Assembly: GCF_900048045.1 (NCBI RefSeq)
Contig: NZ_LN999831.1
Span: forward strand, 248,001-312,000
Origin: Candidatus Mikella endobia
GTDB lineage: Bacteria; Pseudomonadota; Gammaproteobacteria; Enterobacterales; Enterobacteriaceae
Reading direction: 5' to 3'
Length of the DNA stretch: 64,000 nt
Shown: one piece after another, positions 56,307 through 64,000 of the stretch
How the letters are laid out: each line of letters starts with the position of its first letter
Numbering within the stretch: position 1 is the stretch's first letter
Notes under the pieces: generated by a model
What the model saw: only the letters and a program-made list of their open reading frames with translations
Databases searched by the model: none
What the model was told of the DNA's origin: nothing
Made by a program: the position numbers and the translations under genes

Positions 56307-56757
56307 ATGAAAAACATGAAACCCGTCACTTTCTATATCAAAAATTATTATTTCAACCATGAGCTAAATATTCTAGAACAGCTTGCATGTAATTTAGCTA
56401 TCATTGAATGGTGCAAGTGGAAGATAATATTAATATTATGTGAAAATAATTCACAAGCCTTAAACATTGATAAAGCGCTATGGAAGAATGATATTAATGC
56501 GTTTGTACCGCATAATCTCTCTGGGGAAAGTCCTTACAGTGTTCCAGTAGAAATTTATTGGCAAAAGCGTTTTTGTAATATATCACGGGATATCTTAATC
56601 AGTTTACTTCCTGTATGTGTAGAATTTTTTTAGCTTTTAATGAAGTGATATACTTCGTTCCAAATAATAAATTTTAAAAAAAACTAGCGCGTGATCGTTA
56701 TAGATTTTATCGTAGCGTTGGTTTCCAATTAACTATGGCTACACTGCCAACACAATG
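56307..56757 (+). pseudogene. holC: DNA polymerase III chi subunit, broken
   Basis: Chi links the clamp loader to SSB. Residues 1-108 are open and match E. coli HolC: FYI start, LEQLACNLA, DKALW, FVPHNLSGESP, PVEI-W and RDILISLLP. A one-base loss in a T run near 56625-56631 shifts the frame. The rest is readable in another frame ([37 protein letters not shown]. coli AFTEVVDFVPYEDS, KQLARERYKAYRVAGFNLNTATWK) with an additional in-frame TAA near 56676, ending at TGA 56755-56757. It precedes valS as in E. coli. The truncated product might fold partly, but the second lesion argues for a pseudogene. Confidence 0.85.
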
Positions 56758-56768
56758 ATTTAAATATA

Positions 56769-59633
56769 ATGGATAAAATATACAATCCTAAAGATATTGA
56801 ACAACATGTATATGCTCAGTGGGAGCAAAATGGTTATTTTAAACCTCAAGGAAATATACTTCAGAATAGTTACTGCATCATGATGCCACCACCAAATGTT
56901 ACTGGCAGATTACATCTAGGACATGCTTTCCAACATGTAATTATGGATACTTTAATTCGTTATCAACGTATGCAGGGAAAAAATACTTTATGGCAAGTTG
57001 GTACTGATCATGCTGGCATTGCCACACAGATGTTAGTAGAAAAAAAAATTTCTGATGAAGAAGGTAAAACTTGTCATGATTACGGCCGCGATGCTTTTAA
57101 TAAAAAAATTTTGCAGTGGAAAGAACAATACAGCAGCACTATTACATATCAAATGCGTCGTTTAGGAAATTCAGTAGATTGGGAACGCGAGCGTTTTACT
57201 ATGGATGATGGAATATCTAATGCAGTAAAAGAAGTGTTCGTTTGTATGTATCAAGAAGGTTTAATTTATCGTGGTAAACGTCTCGTAAATTGGGATCCCA
57301 AATTACACACGGCTATTTCTGATTTAGAAGTAGAAAATCGTGAATTAAAAGGTAAAATATGGCATTTACGCTATCCATTAGCTGATAACGTATGTACTAA
57401 AGAGGGTTTAAATTATATTGTAGTAGCAACTACAAGACCAGAAACTCTTTTTGGTGATACTAGTATAGCTGTCAATCCCAAAGATCCTCGCTATCAAAAT
57501 TTAATAGGTAAATTCGTTATTATTCCGCTTATTGACAGAAGAATTCAAATTATAGGCGATGAATATGTAGATCTTAAAAAAGGTACAGGATGTGTAAAAA
57601 TTACTCCAGCGCATGATTTTCATGACTATGAAGTTGGTAAGCGTCATGCTTTACCTATGATTAATATTTTAACTTATGATGGAAATCTTCATCAAGAAGC
57701 TCAAGTATTCGATACAACAGGAAAAACTAGCAAATTTATTTCAGTAAAAATTCCAGCAGCCTTTAGAGGTCTAGAACGTTTTGCTGCACGTAAAGCAATA
57801 GTAACAGAATTAGACCGTCGGGGATTTATCTACGAAGTTAAAGATCATAATCTTACAGTACCTTATAGTAATCGTGGCGGTGTAATTATTGAGCCTATGT
57901 TAACTGATCAATGGTATGTACGCACAGCGCCATTAGCAAAAGTAGCGATAAAAGCAGTGGCACAGGGTGATATTCAGTTTATACCCAAGCAATATGAAAA
58001 TATGTATTTTAGTTGGATGCGTGATATTAAGGATTGGTGTATTTCTCGTCAATTATGGTGGGGACATCGTATTCCTGCTTGGTACGACATTGAAGGTAAA
58101 GTTTATGTAGGTAGAAACGAAACAGAAGTGCGTCACAGGCATAGATTAGGAAATAACATGATCCTATATCAGGATGAAGATGTACTAGATACTTGGTTTT
58201 CTTCAGGATTATGGACCTTTTCTACTTTAGGATGGCCAGAAAATACAGAATCTTTAAGGATATTCCATCCTACTAGTTTGGTTGTTAGTGGTTTTGATAT
58301 CATATTTTTCTGGATAGCACGTATGATTATGCTCACTATGCATTTTATTAAAGATAAAAATGATAGACCTCAAGTTCCATTTAAGACTGTTTATATTACT
58401 GGTTTAATACGAGATGAAGAAGGACAGAAGATGTCTAAATCTAAAGGTAATATTATTGATCCTTTAGATATGATAGATGGAATTTCTTTAGAAGATTTAT
58501 TGAAAAAACGTACTGGAAATCTAATGAATCCTAAATTAGCAGATAAGATCAGTAATCTCACTAAAAAACAGTTTCCGAATGGAATAAAGCCGCACGGTAC
58601 CGATGCGCTACGTTTAACTCTTATGGCTTTAGCATCTACTGGACGTGATATTAACTGGGATATGAATCGTTTAAAAGGTTATTGTCATTTTTGCAATAAA
58701 TTATGGAATGCTAGCCGTTTTGTTTTGATAAATACTGAAGATCAAGATTGTGGTTTTTATGGAGGTTATAAAACTCTTTCTCTAGCTGATCGTTGGATTT
58801 TAATAAAATTAAATCAGACGATTAAGTTATTCCGTGATGCTTTAAATAATTATCGTTTTGATTTAGCGTCTAGTATTTTATATGAATTTACTTGGAACCA
58901 GTTCTGCGGATGGTATTTAGAACTAACGAAGCCAATTATAAACGGTGGTAGTGATGCTGAATTACGCGGTACTCGTCATACCTTAGTTAAGGTACTAGAA
59001 ACTATGCTTCGGTTAGCGCACCCAATTATTCCTTTTATTACTGAAACTATCTGGCAGAGAGTAAAACTGATAACAGGAGAAGAGGGACCAACTATTATGC
59101 TACAACCTTTTCCATCTTATGATACTAAACTGGTTGATGATGATGTCATTGCTGATATAGAGTGGATAAAAAAAACTATTTTTGTGGTACGCAATATTCG
59201 TAAGAATATGAATATTGCACCAAGTAAGCCATTATCAGTACTGTTTCGAAAAGCTTCTTCAGCAGTAGTACAAAGAGTACAGAATAACTTAAGCTTGATA
59301 ATCAATTTAGCTAAACTTGACAGTATTACTATATTACCAGTTAACGATAAAGGACCTATTTCTGTAATACAAATTATAGAAGGTGCGGAACTATTAATTC
59401 CTATGACAGGTATAATTAATAAAACAAAAGAATTAGAACGTTTAAAGAAAGAAACAAAGAGTATTGAAATAGAAATTGAGACTCTTATTACTAAATTAAA
59501 TAATAAAAATTTTATTAATTACGCTCCTGAAAAATTAGTAGTACAAAAACGCGAAAAGCTAAAAAAATATCAAAAAGATAAGCTAAAATTATTAGAACAG
59601 CAGATGCTGATAACTAATAATAGCAGCTGTTAG
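56769..59633 (+). CDS. valS: Valyl-tRNA synthetase
   Basis: Class I synthetase with editing activity. 954 residues (E. coli 951): [15 protein letters not shown] with HIGH-like HLGH (about 47-50), CP1 editing domain with [17 protein letters not shown] (about 217-233), [10 protein letters not shown] (about 428), KMSKS as QKMSKSKGN (about 555), anticodon domain, and the C-terminal coiled coil rich in K/E (about 885-950). Follows the broken holC by eleven bases. Cognate tRNA-Val(GAC) is at 24305. Confidence 0.97.
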   Translation: MDKIYNPKDIEQHVYAQWEQNGYFKPQGNILQNSYCIMMPPPNVTGRLHLGHAFQHVIMDTLIRYQRMQGKNTLWQVGTDHAGIATQMLVEKKISDEEGKTCHDYGRDAFNKKILQWKEQYSSTITYQMRRLGNSVDWERERFTMDDGISNAVKEVFVCMYQEGLIYRGKRLVNWDPKLHTAISDLEVENRELKGKIWHLRYPLADNVCTKEGLNYIVVATTRPETLFGDTSIAVNPKDPRYQNLIGKFVIIPLIDRRIQIIGDEYVDLKKGTGCVKITPAHDFHDYEVGKRHALPMINILTYDGNLHQEAQVFDTTGKTSKFISVKIPAAFRGLERFAARKAIVTELDRRGFIYEVKDHNLTVPYSNRGGVIIEPMLTDQWYVRTAPLAKVAIKAVAQGDIQFIPKQYENMYFSWMRDIKDWCISRQLWWGHRIPAWYDIEGKVYVGRNETEVRHRHRLGNNMILYQDEDVLDTWFSSGLWTFSTLGWPENTESLRIFHPTSLVVSGFDIIFFWIARMIMLTMHFIKDKNDRPQVPFKTVYITGLIRDEEGQKMSKSKGNIIDPLDMIDGISLEDLLKKRTGNLMNPKLADKISNLTKKQFPNGIKPHGTDALRLTLMALASTGRDINWDMNRLKGYCHFCNKLWNASRFVLINTEDQDCGFYGGYKTLSLADRWILIKLNQTIKLFRDALNNYRFDLASSILYEFTWNQFCGWYLELTKPIINGGSDAELRGTRHTLVKVLETMLRLAHPIIPFITETIWQRVKLITGEEGPTIMLQPFPSYDTKLVDDDVIADIEWIKKTIFVVRNIRKNMNIAPSKPLSVLFRKASSAVVQRVQNNLSLIINLAKLDSITILPVNDKGPISVIQIIEGAELLIPMTGIINKTKELERLKKETKSIEIEIETLITKLNNKNFINYAPEKLVVQKREKLKKYQKDKLKLLEQQMLITNNSSC

Positions 59634-59930
59634 ATTAGTTTTGTCTGCTTTTACAGCAATAAAGTTGTTGGGGTAACTATTTTAGTTATAAATTAATTTT
59701 ATATGAGATATTCTTATGTTCTAATAATTTGTCAATCTAATTGAAATAGTTAAGTAGTTACTTATATATTGATTATTAATATATTTATTGTTAGTTATTA
59801 AATTTAGATAAGTTTTTTACATAATAATTTTAAATAAAAAAGAGTTTTTTCATCGCTGGAATTTAAACATTCAGATATATTAAGTTCAGTATTTATTTAA
59901 TATGTTTGATAGACTATTTATGGAAATAAA
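59634..59930. other. Spacer between valS and argF
   Basis: About 300 bases, AT-rich. No ARG box (ArgR operator) of the E. coli type is recognisable upstream of argF, nor a clear terminator for valS. Confidence 0.45.
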
Positions 59931-60944
59931 ATGATAACTACGTTATTTAAACGTAATTTTTTAAGATTGATGGATTTTACATCTGCAGAAATCAATCAAT
60001 TGCTAGCTCTAGCAACTAAATTAAAGTATCAAAAATTTGCTAAACGCGAAATACCTCGTCTATTAGGTAAAAATATTGCACTTATCTTTGAAAAAGATTC
60101 AACTCGTACCCGTTGCGCTTTTGAAGTAGCAGCATTTGATCAGGGTGCTCGTGTAACATATTTAGGAGGAAGTCATATAGGCTATAAAGAATCTATTAAG
60201 GATTCTGCTAGAATATTAGGAAGTATGTATGATGGTATTCAGTATCGCGGATATCATCAGTCAATTGTTGAGAAATTAGCACTTAATGCAGGTGTGCCCA
60301 TATGGAACGGACTAACCAATGAGTTTCATCCCACTCAGTTACTAGCTGATATGCTGACTATGCAAGAATGTTTACCAGAAAAAAAATTAAATCAAATGAA
60401 ACTTGCTTATGTAGGTGATGCACGAAATAACATAAGTAATACGCTTCTAGAAGCAGCGGCGCTAACTGGTATTGATTTACGTATTATAGCACCTAGCACT
60501 TGTTGGCCAGATCATGATTTAATTGTATCTTGCCGGAAATTAGCACATAAAAACGGAGGTAATGTTACTCTTACCCAAAATATAGCTGCTGGAGTTAAAT
60601 ATGTAGACTTTATTTATACCGATGTATGGGTATCAATGGGAGAAAATCAAGATGTATGGAAGGAACGAATAGAAATGCTTCGTAGTTATCAAGTGAATAT
60701 GACTATGCTTTATCAAACAGGTAATTCAAAAGTAAAATTTTTACATTGTTTGCCAGCATTTCATAATAATGAAACCATTATAGGAAAACAAATACTGGAA
60801 AAGTATGATTTAATTGGTGGTATCGAAGTGACAGATGATGTTTTTGAATCTAAACATAGTGTTGTATTTGATCAAGCAGCAAATCGTTTACATACAATTA
60901 AAGCTATAATGGTGGCAACTTTAGTGTCAAATATCGATACTTAA
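59931..60944 (+). CDS. argF: Ornithine carbamoyltransferase
   Basis: Makes citrulline from ornithine and carbamoyl phosphate, in arginine synthesis. 337 residues (E. coli ArgI 334). Carbamoyl-phosphate site STRTRC (about 56-61), FHPTQ (about 135), ornithine/SMG loop as VSMGE (about 238) and catalytic cysteine in HCLPAFH (about 275-281). In E. coli argI lies next to valS, so this is the argI orthologue; the symbol argF is the usual name for single-copy genes. A biosynthetic gene kept in such a small genome suggests arginine provisioning, though only this step is in view. Confidence 0.95.
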   Translation: MITTLFKRNFLRLMDFTSAEINQLLALATKLKYQKFAKREIPRLLGKNIALIFEKDSTRTRCAFEVAAFDQGARVTYLGGSHIGYKESIKDSARILGSMYDGIQYRGYHQSIVEKLALNAGVPIWNGLTNEFHPTQLLADMLTMQECLPEKKLNQMKLAYVGDARNNISNTLLEAAALTGIDLRIIAPSTCWPDHDLIVSCRKLAHKNGGNVTLTQNIAAGVKYVDFIYTDVWVSMGENQDVWKERIEMLRSYQVNMTMLYQTGNSKVKFLHCLPAFHNNETIIGKQILEKYDLIGGIEVTDDVFESKHSVVFDQAANRLHTIKAIMVATLVSNIDT

Positions 60945-61559
60945 GCAAAATATATTAATGTTAGCTGTTTATAAGGGACTGATGTCTAATATAAAAAGAC
61001 TTTCCCAGAAAAAATAATATCGCGATATGCAATCAAAATATTTTTCTCTTGTTTTTAGAAGATTTATTAATATTAGTTTATTGTTAATAACAAAGTTCAC
61101 TGTTTTAAATAATGATGTTTATCTAAAATTAAATTATTAATTATAGATATATAATTTTATTAAAAATATTTTTATTAATGGTAATAGATTACTTATCTAA
61201 TCTAATTATTAATATATTTTACTAATTTCTAGAATAAGTTCTTTTGTAATTCATTATTAGTAGTTTCAAATATTAATTTTGAATTAAAATTTATCTTTTA
61301 TAAATTTTGTTATTTAATAATTTATTGTATTCAATATTGAATAATTTTATATTTTTAATATTTCTAAATTAGTAAGTTAATATAAATATTGAAAAATATT
61401 TTTCACAATTAAATATTCATAAAATAGTTACAAGATAACTAATATTTTAGTTGTAATTACATTAATAACGAATTTCATCTAAATAAGAAATTTACTTATT
61501 TTATTAAAATAATAAAGTAAGCTACATAAATTACTTAAAATATTCAAAAAAGGATCAAC
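60945..61559. other. 615-base spacer between argF and asd
   Basis: Among the most AT-rich parts of the window. No remnant of rraB or other argI neighbours could be read, and no hairpin or tRNA. AAGGA immediately precedes the asd start. Confidence 0.5.
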
Positions 61560-62666
61560 ATGAAAAATGTGGGTTTTATTGGTTGGCGGGGGTTAGTAGG
61601 TTCAGTATTAATGCAACGTATGATAGAAGAAAATGATTTTACTAATATACAACCAGTATTTTTTTCTAGCACCCAGTATGGTCAACCAGCACCGCTGGTA
61701 AATAGCTATCAGAATAAATTGCATAATTCTAAAGACCTCTCAATTCTTAAAGAATTGGATATTATTGTTACATGTCAGGGTGGTGATTATACCCAAGAAA
61801 TATATCCTAAATTGCGAAAAATTGGTTGGCACGGATACTGGATTGATGCTGCTTCATCTTTACGTATGAATAATGACACTATTATAATACTTGATCCTAT
61901 CAATAAATCATTAATACAACAGGGGCTAAATAAAGGGATTAAAACTTTTGTTGGTGGTAACTGCACTGTCAGTCTAATGTTAATGGCGCTAGGTGGTTTA
62001 TTTGCTCACAATTTAGTGGAATGGGTCTCAGTTGCTACTTATCAAGCAGCATCTGGAGGTGGCGCTCGTCATATACGTGAACTATTAGTACAAATGGTGC
62101 AATTGTGCGATACGATTGCTCAACCATTACATAATCCTGTATTTTCTATTCTAGAAATAGAACGTCGCTTTACTGAACTAACTCGCAGTGGAATTATTAT
62201 GAAAAATAATTTTGGCGTACCATTAGTAGGGAGTCTTATTCCATGGATTGATAAACAACTAGAAAGTGGTCAAAGTCGTGAAGAATGGAAAGGACAAGCA
62301 GAAACTAATAAAATTCTTAATACTAAGAAATTAATACCTATAGATGGATTATGTGTACGTATAGGTGCTTTACGTTGTCATAGTCAAGCTTTTACTTTAA
62401 AATTGAGAAAAAATATTTCGTTAGCTGAAATTGAAATTTTACTCGACAATCATAATGAATGGGTAAGTATAATACCTAATGATAGGGAATTATCTATGCA
62501 AGAATTAACCCCATCAGCGGTAACAGGAACACTAAAAATTCCTATTGGTAGACTGCGTAAATTAAATATAGGTTCTGAATATCTTTCTGCTTTCACTGTA
62601 GGCGATCAATTATTGTGGGGAGCCGCAGAACCACTGCGACGTATGCTACATCAATTATTAAATTAA
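61560..62666 (+). CDS. asd: Aspartate-semialdehyde dehydrogenase
   Basis: Reduces aspartyl phosphate to the semialdehyde, the branch point to lysine, diaminopimelate, threonine and methionine. 368 residues (E. coli 367), colinear: NADP site [11 protein letters not shown] (4-14), catalytic cysteine in GGNCTVS (about 133-139), ASGGGARH near 170, [15 protein letters not shown] near 237 and LRCHSQAF near 272. May serve both cell-wall precursor and host amino-acid supply. A hairpin terminator lies shortly downstream. Confidence 0.97.
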   Translation: MKNVGFIGWRGLVGSVLMQRMIEENDFTNIQPVFFSSTQYGQPAPLVNSYQNKLHNSKDLSILKELDIIVTCQGGDYTQEIYPKLRKIGWHGYWIDAASSLRMNNDTIIILDPINKSLIQQGLNKGIKTFVGGNCTVSLMLMALGGLFAHNLVEWVSVATYQAASGGGARHIRELLVQMVQLCDTIAQPLHNPVFSILEIERRFTELTRSGIIMKNNFGVPLVGSLIPWIDKQLESGQSREEWKGQAETNKILNTKKLIPIDGLCVRIGALRCHSQAFTLKLRKNISLAEIEILLDNHNEWVSIIPNDRELSMQELTPSAVTGTLKIPIGRLRKLNIGSEYLSAFTVGDQLLWGAAEPLRRMLHQLLN

Positions 62667-62759
62667 TATTTAATTAATTATATTAATAGATTTTAAATAT
62701 CTTAATATTTGAAAATTTTTTAGCTTAATAATTAAAATAGTAATTTATGATTTTAGAAT

Positions 62760-62778
62760 CTCTTCTTTATAAGAAGAG
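62760..62778. terminator. Hairpin between convergent asd and tRNA-Ser
   Basis: CTCTTCTT-TAT-AAGAAGAG forms an 8-base stem with a 3-base loop between two convergent genes. T-rich sequence follows on the plus strand (TTAGTATTCTTT). It could serve as a terminator for asd and possibly for the tRNA on the other strand. Confidence 0.5.
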
Positions 62779-62836
62779 TTAGTATTCTTTCTGATTTTCA
62801 TCAATAAATTTACTAAATGATTGTCTTCAATTATTA

Positions 62837-62924
62837 CGGTGAGGGAGGGATTCGAACCCTCGATACACTTTTAGTATATACACACTTTCCAGGCGTGCTC
62901 CTTTAGCCACTCGGACACCTCACC
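62837..62924 (-). tRNA. tRNA-Ser (GGA)
   Basis: 88-base class II cloverleaf on the minus strand with acceptor GGTGAGG/CCTCACC, anticodon GGA in CTGGAAA, a long variable arm and discriminator G, matching E. coli serW/serX. In E. coli serW lies next to infA; here the gene is far from infA (15852), indicating rearrangement or that this is the serX copy. CCA is not encoded. Confidence 0.97.
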
Positions 62925-63073
62925 TAATATAACTTTATTATATTTCCTTTTATATAGTCAAGTTATAACATTATGATTGGGATATTTTTTATATAGAAAT
63001 AAAATTTCTGGTAAATAATAAAATATTTAAAAAAATAAATTAATATGCTGTAGATAAAATAAGGAGAATATAT

Positions 63074-63820
63074 ATGGCTACCTGGGTAACAGGTAATGTA
63101 GTACAGATAAAGCATTGGAGGGATGGTTTATTTAGTTTAATAGTACATGCGCCAATTTATCCTTTTACTGCGGGACAATTTACTAAAATAGGAATGAATA
63201 TTAATGGCAATAAAATTCAGCGAGCTTATTCATACGTTAATGCACCGCAAAATTCTAACTTAGAATTTTACTTAATTGCTGTTCCTAATGGAAAATTAAG
63301 TCAGGCTTTGCATAAATTGCAATCTGGTAATCAGATAATGATAACTAAAGAAGCAGCAGGTTTATTTGTACTAAACAAAATTCCACCATGTCAAAATTTG
63401 TGGATGATAGCTACTGGAACAGCGATAGGACCTTATTTATCAATTCTTGAGCATGGCAAAGAACTTGAAAGATTTAAGAGAATTATTCTCATATACGCGG
63501 TACGCTTTGTTCATAATCTTAATTATCTACCGCAAATGCTGAAATTACAACATCGTTATAACGATAAATTGCAAATACAAATAATAATTAGTCAAGAAAA
63601 AGTTCCTGGATATCTAATGGGACGTATTCCTACATTAATTGCTAATGGTTCTTTAGAATTAGCAGTAGATTTAAATTTAAATGCTAAAAATAGTCATGTA
63701 ATGATATGTGGAAACCCTAACATGATAGTTGATACACAACAATTGTTAAATAACAGCCGCGGTATGCGTAAAAATTCTAAATATAATCCGGGACATATAA
63801 CTATTGAAAATTACTGGTAA
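63074..63820 (+). CDS. fpr: Ferredoxin/flavodoxin-NADP+ reductase
   Basis: FAD enzyme exchanging electrons between NADPH and ferredoxin or flavodoxin. 248 residues, the E. coli length: FAD-binding RAYSYVN (about 50-56), NADP-binding ATGTAIGPYLSI (about 114-125), CGNP (about 216) and terminal aromatic Trp248. AAGGAG precedes the ATG at good distance. It may supply electrons for Fe-S cluster assembly (with Suf) and radical-SAM enzymes; its acceptors are outside the window. Confidence 0.96.
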   Translation: MATWVTGNVVQIKHWRDGLFSLIVHAPIYPFTAGQFTKIGMNINGNKIQRAYSYVNAPQNSNLEFYLIAVPNGKLSQALHKLQSGNQIMITKEAAGLFVLNKIPPCQNLWMIATGTAIGPYLSILEHGKELERFKRIILIYAVRFVHNLNYLPQMLKLQHRYNDKLQIQIIISQEKVPGYLMGRIPTLIANGSLELAVDLNLNAKNSHVMICGNPNMIVDTQQLLNNSRGMRKNSKYNPGHITIENYW

Positions 63821-64000
63821 TAATACCTTCAAGATAACTAGAATCTAGATCATAGAATATTAATTTTTATAAAAACTAATTTTGAATTATAGATAATTAT
63901 TAATTTTAAATTACTTTAAAAAAAATTTTTTAAATAAAATGTATCTGTTGATAATATTTGGTATTATTTTTAGTTATAATAGACTACAATTGATTATTTT
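63821..64000. other. Window end, no gene seen
   Basis: 180 AT-rich bases after fpr. No terminator hairpin, RNA or start of another gene was recognised before the window ends. Confidence 0.5.

Overview
The window is a stretch of a strongly AT-rich, reduced bacterial chromosome. Every gene I can recognise is closest, from memory, to Escherichia coli-type Enterobacterales proteins, and local gene order still follows the E. coli map in short blocks (rpsB-tsf-frr; trxB-cydD-cydC-infA; pykF/sufABCDSE; thrS-infC-rpmI-rplT-pheS-pheT; prfB-lysS; rplM-rpsI; rpsP-rimM-trmD-rplS; valS-argF). AT richness, about 70% coding density, long empty spacers, decayed gene relics, no insertion sequence or prophage, and a gene set dominated by translation point to an obligate insect endosymbiont. 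The depth of loss (signal recognition particle, pyrophosphatase, UMP kinase at its usual locus, lipopolysaccharide and lipoprotein functions) would fit a nested or co-obligate symbiont such as the gammaproteobacterial partner in mealybugs; that placement is inference.

Layout. 1-4190: ribosome recycling factor, EF-Ts and S2 on the minus strand (pyrH missing), divergent map, initiator tRNA. 4393-8828: broken uvrD, relic of ppa, rsmD, then rpoH with ftsY-ftsE-ftsX gone from between them. 8851-16070: serS, a relic of lolA, trxB, cydD, cydC, infA. 16130-18611: relic of kdsB and intact rpsA. 19569-26164: metG lacking its C-terminal domain, gyrB, tRNA-Val, pykF. 26152-32413: complete suf iron-sulfur operon and an ihfA relic. 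32397-41831: the pheT-pheS-rplT-rpmI-infC-thrS and lysS-prfB clusters, with an AUU start on infC, a pheST attenuator without its leader peptide, and a prfB frameshift site. 41832-43569: mostly empty, with a terminator and a degQ relic. 43570-47794: rplM-rpsI, rsmI, RNase P RNA, sbcB, tRNA-Arg. 47795-54101: folD relic, cysS, a tau-less dnaX, ffh relic. 54102-63820: rpsP-rimM-trmD-rplS, broken holC, valS, argF, asd, tRNA-Ser, fpr.

The retained genes make one picture: a cell that invests in translation (eight aminoacyl-tRNA synthetase subunits, seven ribosomal proteins, IF1, IF3, EF-Ts, RF2, RRF, Map, rRNA and tRNA modification, RNase P), Suf-type Fe-S assembly with Fpr and TrxB as redox partners, one ATP-yielding glycolytic step, and two amino-acid biosynthetic steps (Asd, ArgF) of the kind host-provisioning symbionts keep. 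The relics show what is being discarded: co-translational protein targeting (ffh, ftsY), envelope biogenesis and quality control (kdsB, lolA, degQ, lpp), DNA repair and replicase accessory parts (uvrD, holC, tau), nucleoid proteins (ihfA), one-carbon metabolism (folD) and pyrophosphate removal (ppa).

I did not find a new multi-gene system, CRISPR array or mobile element. The observations most worth checking are the apparent loss of the SRP pathway, the ppa relic, the UAA (not UGA) stop at the prfB frameshift site, the pheST attenuator stripped of its leader peptide, four tRNA genes all lacking encoded CCA, and short palindromes in the spacers. Relics were identified by reading degraded frames against remembered E. 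coli proteins and known neighbourhoods; no database search was possible.
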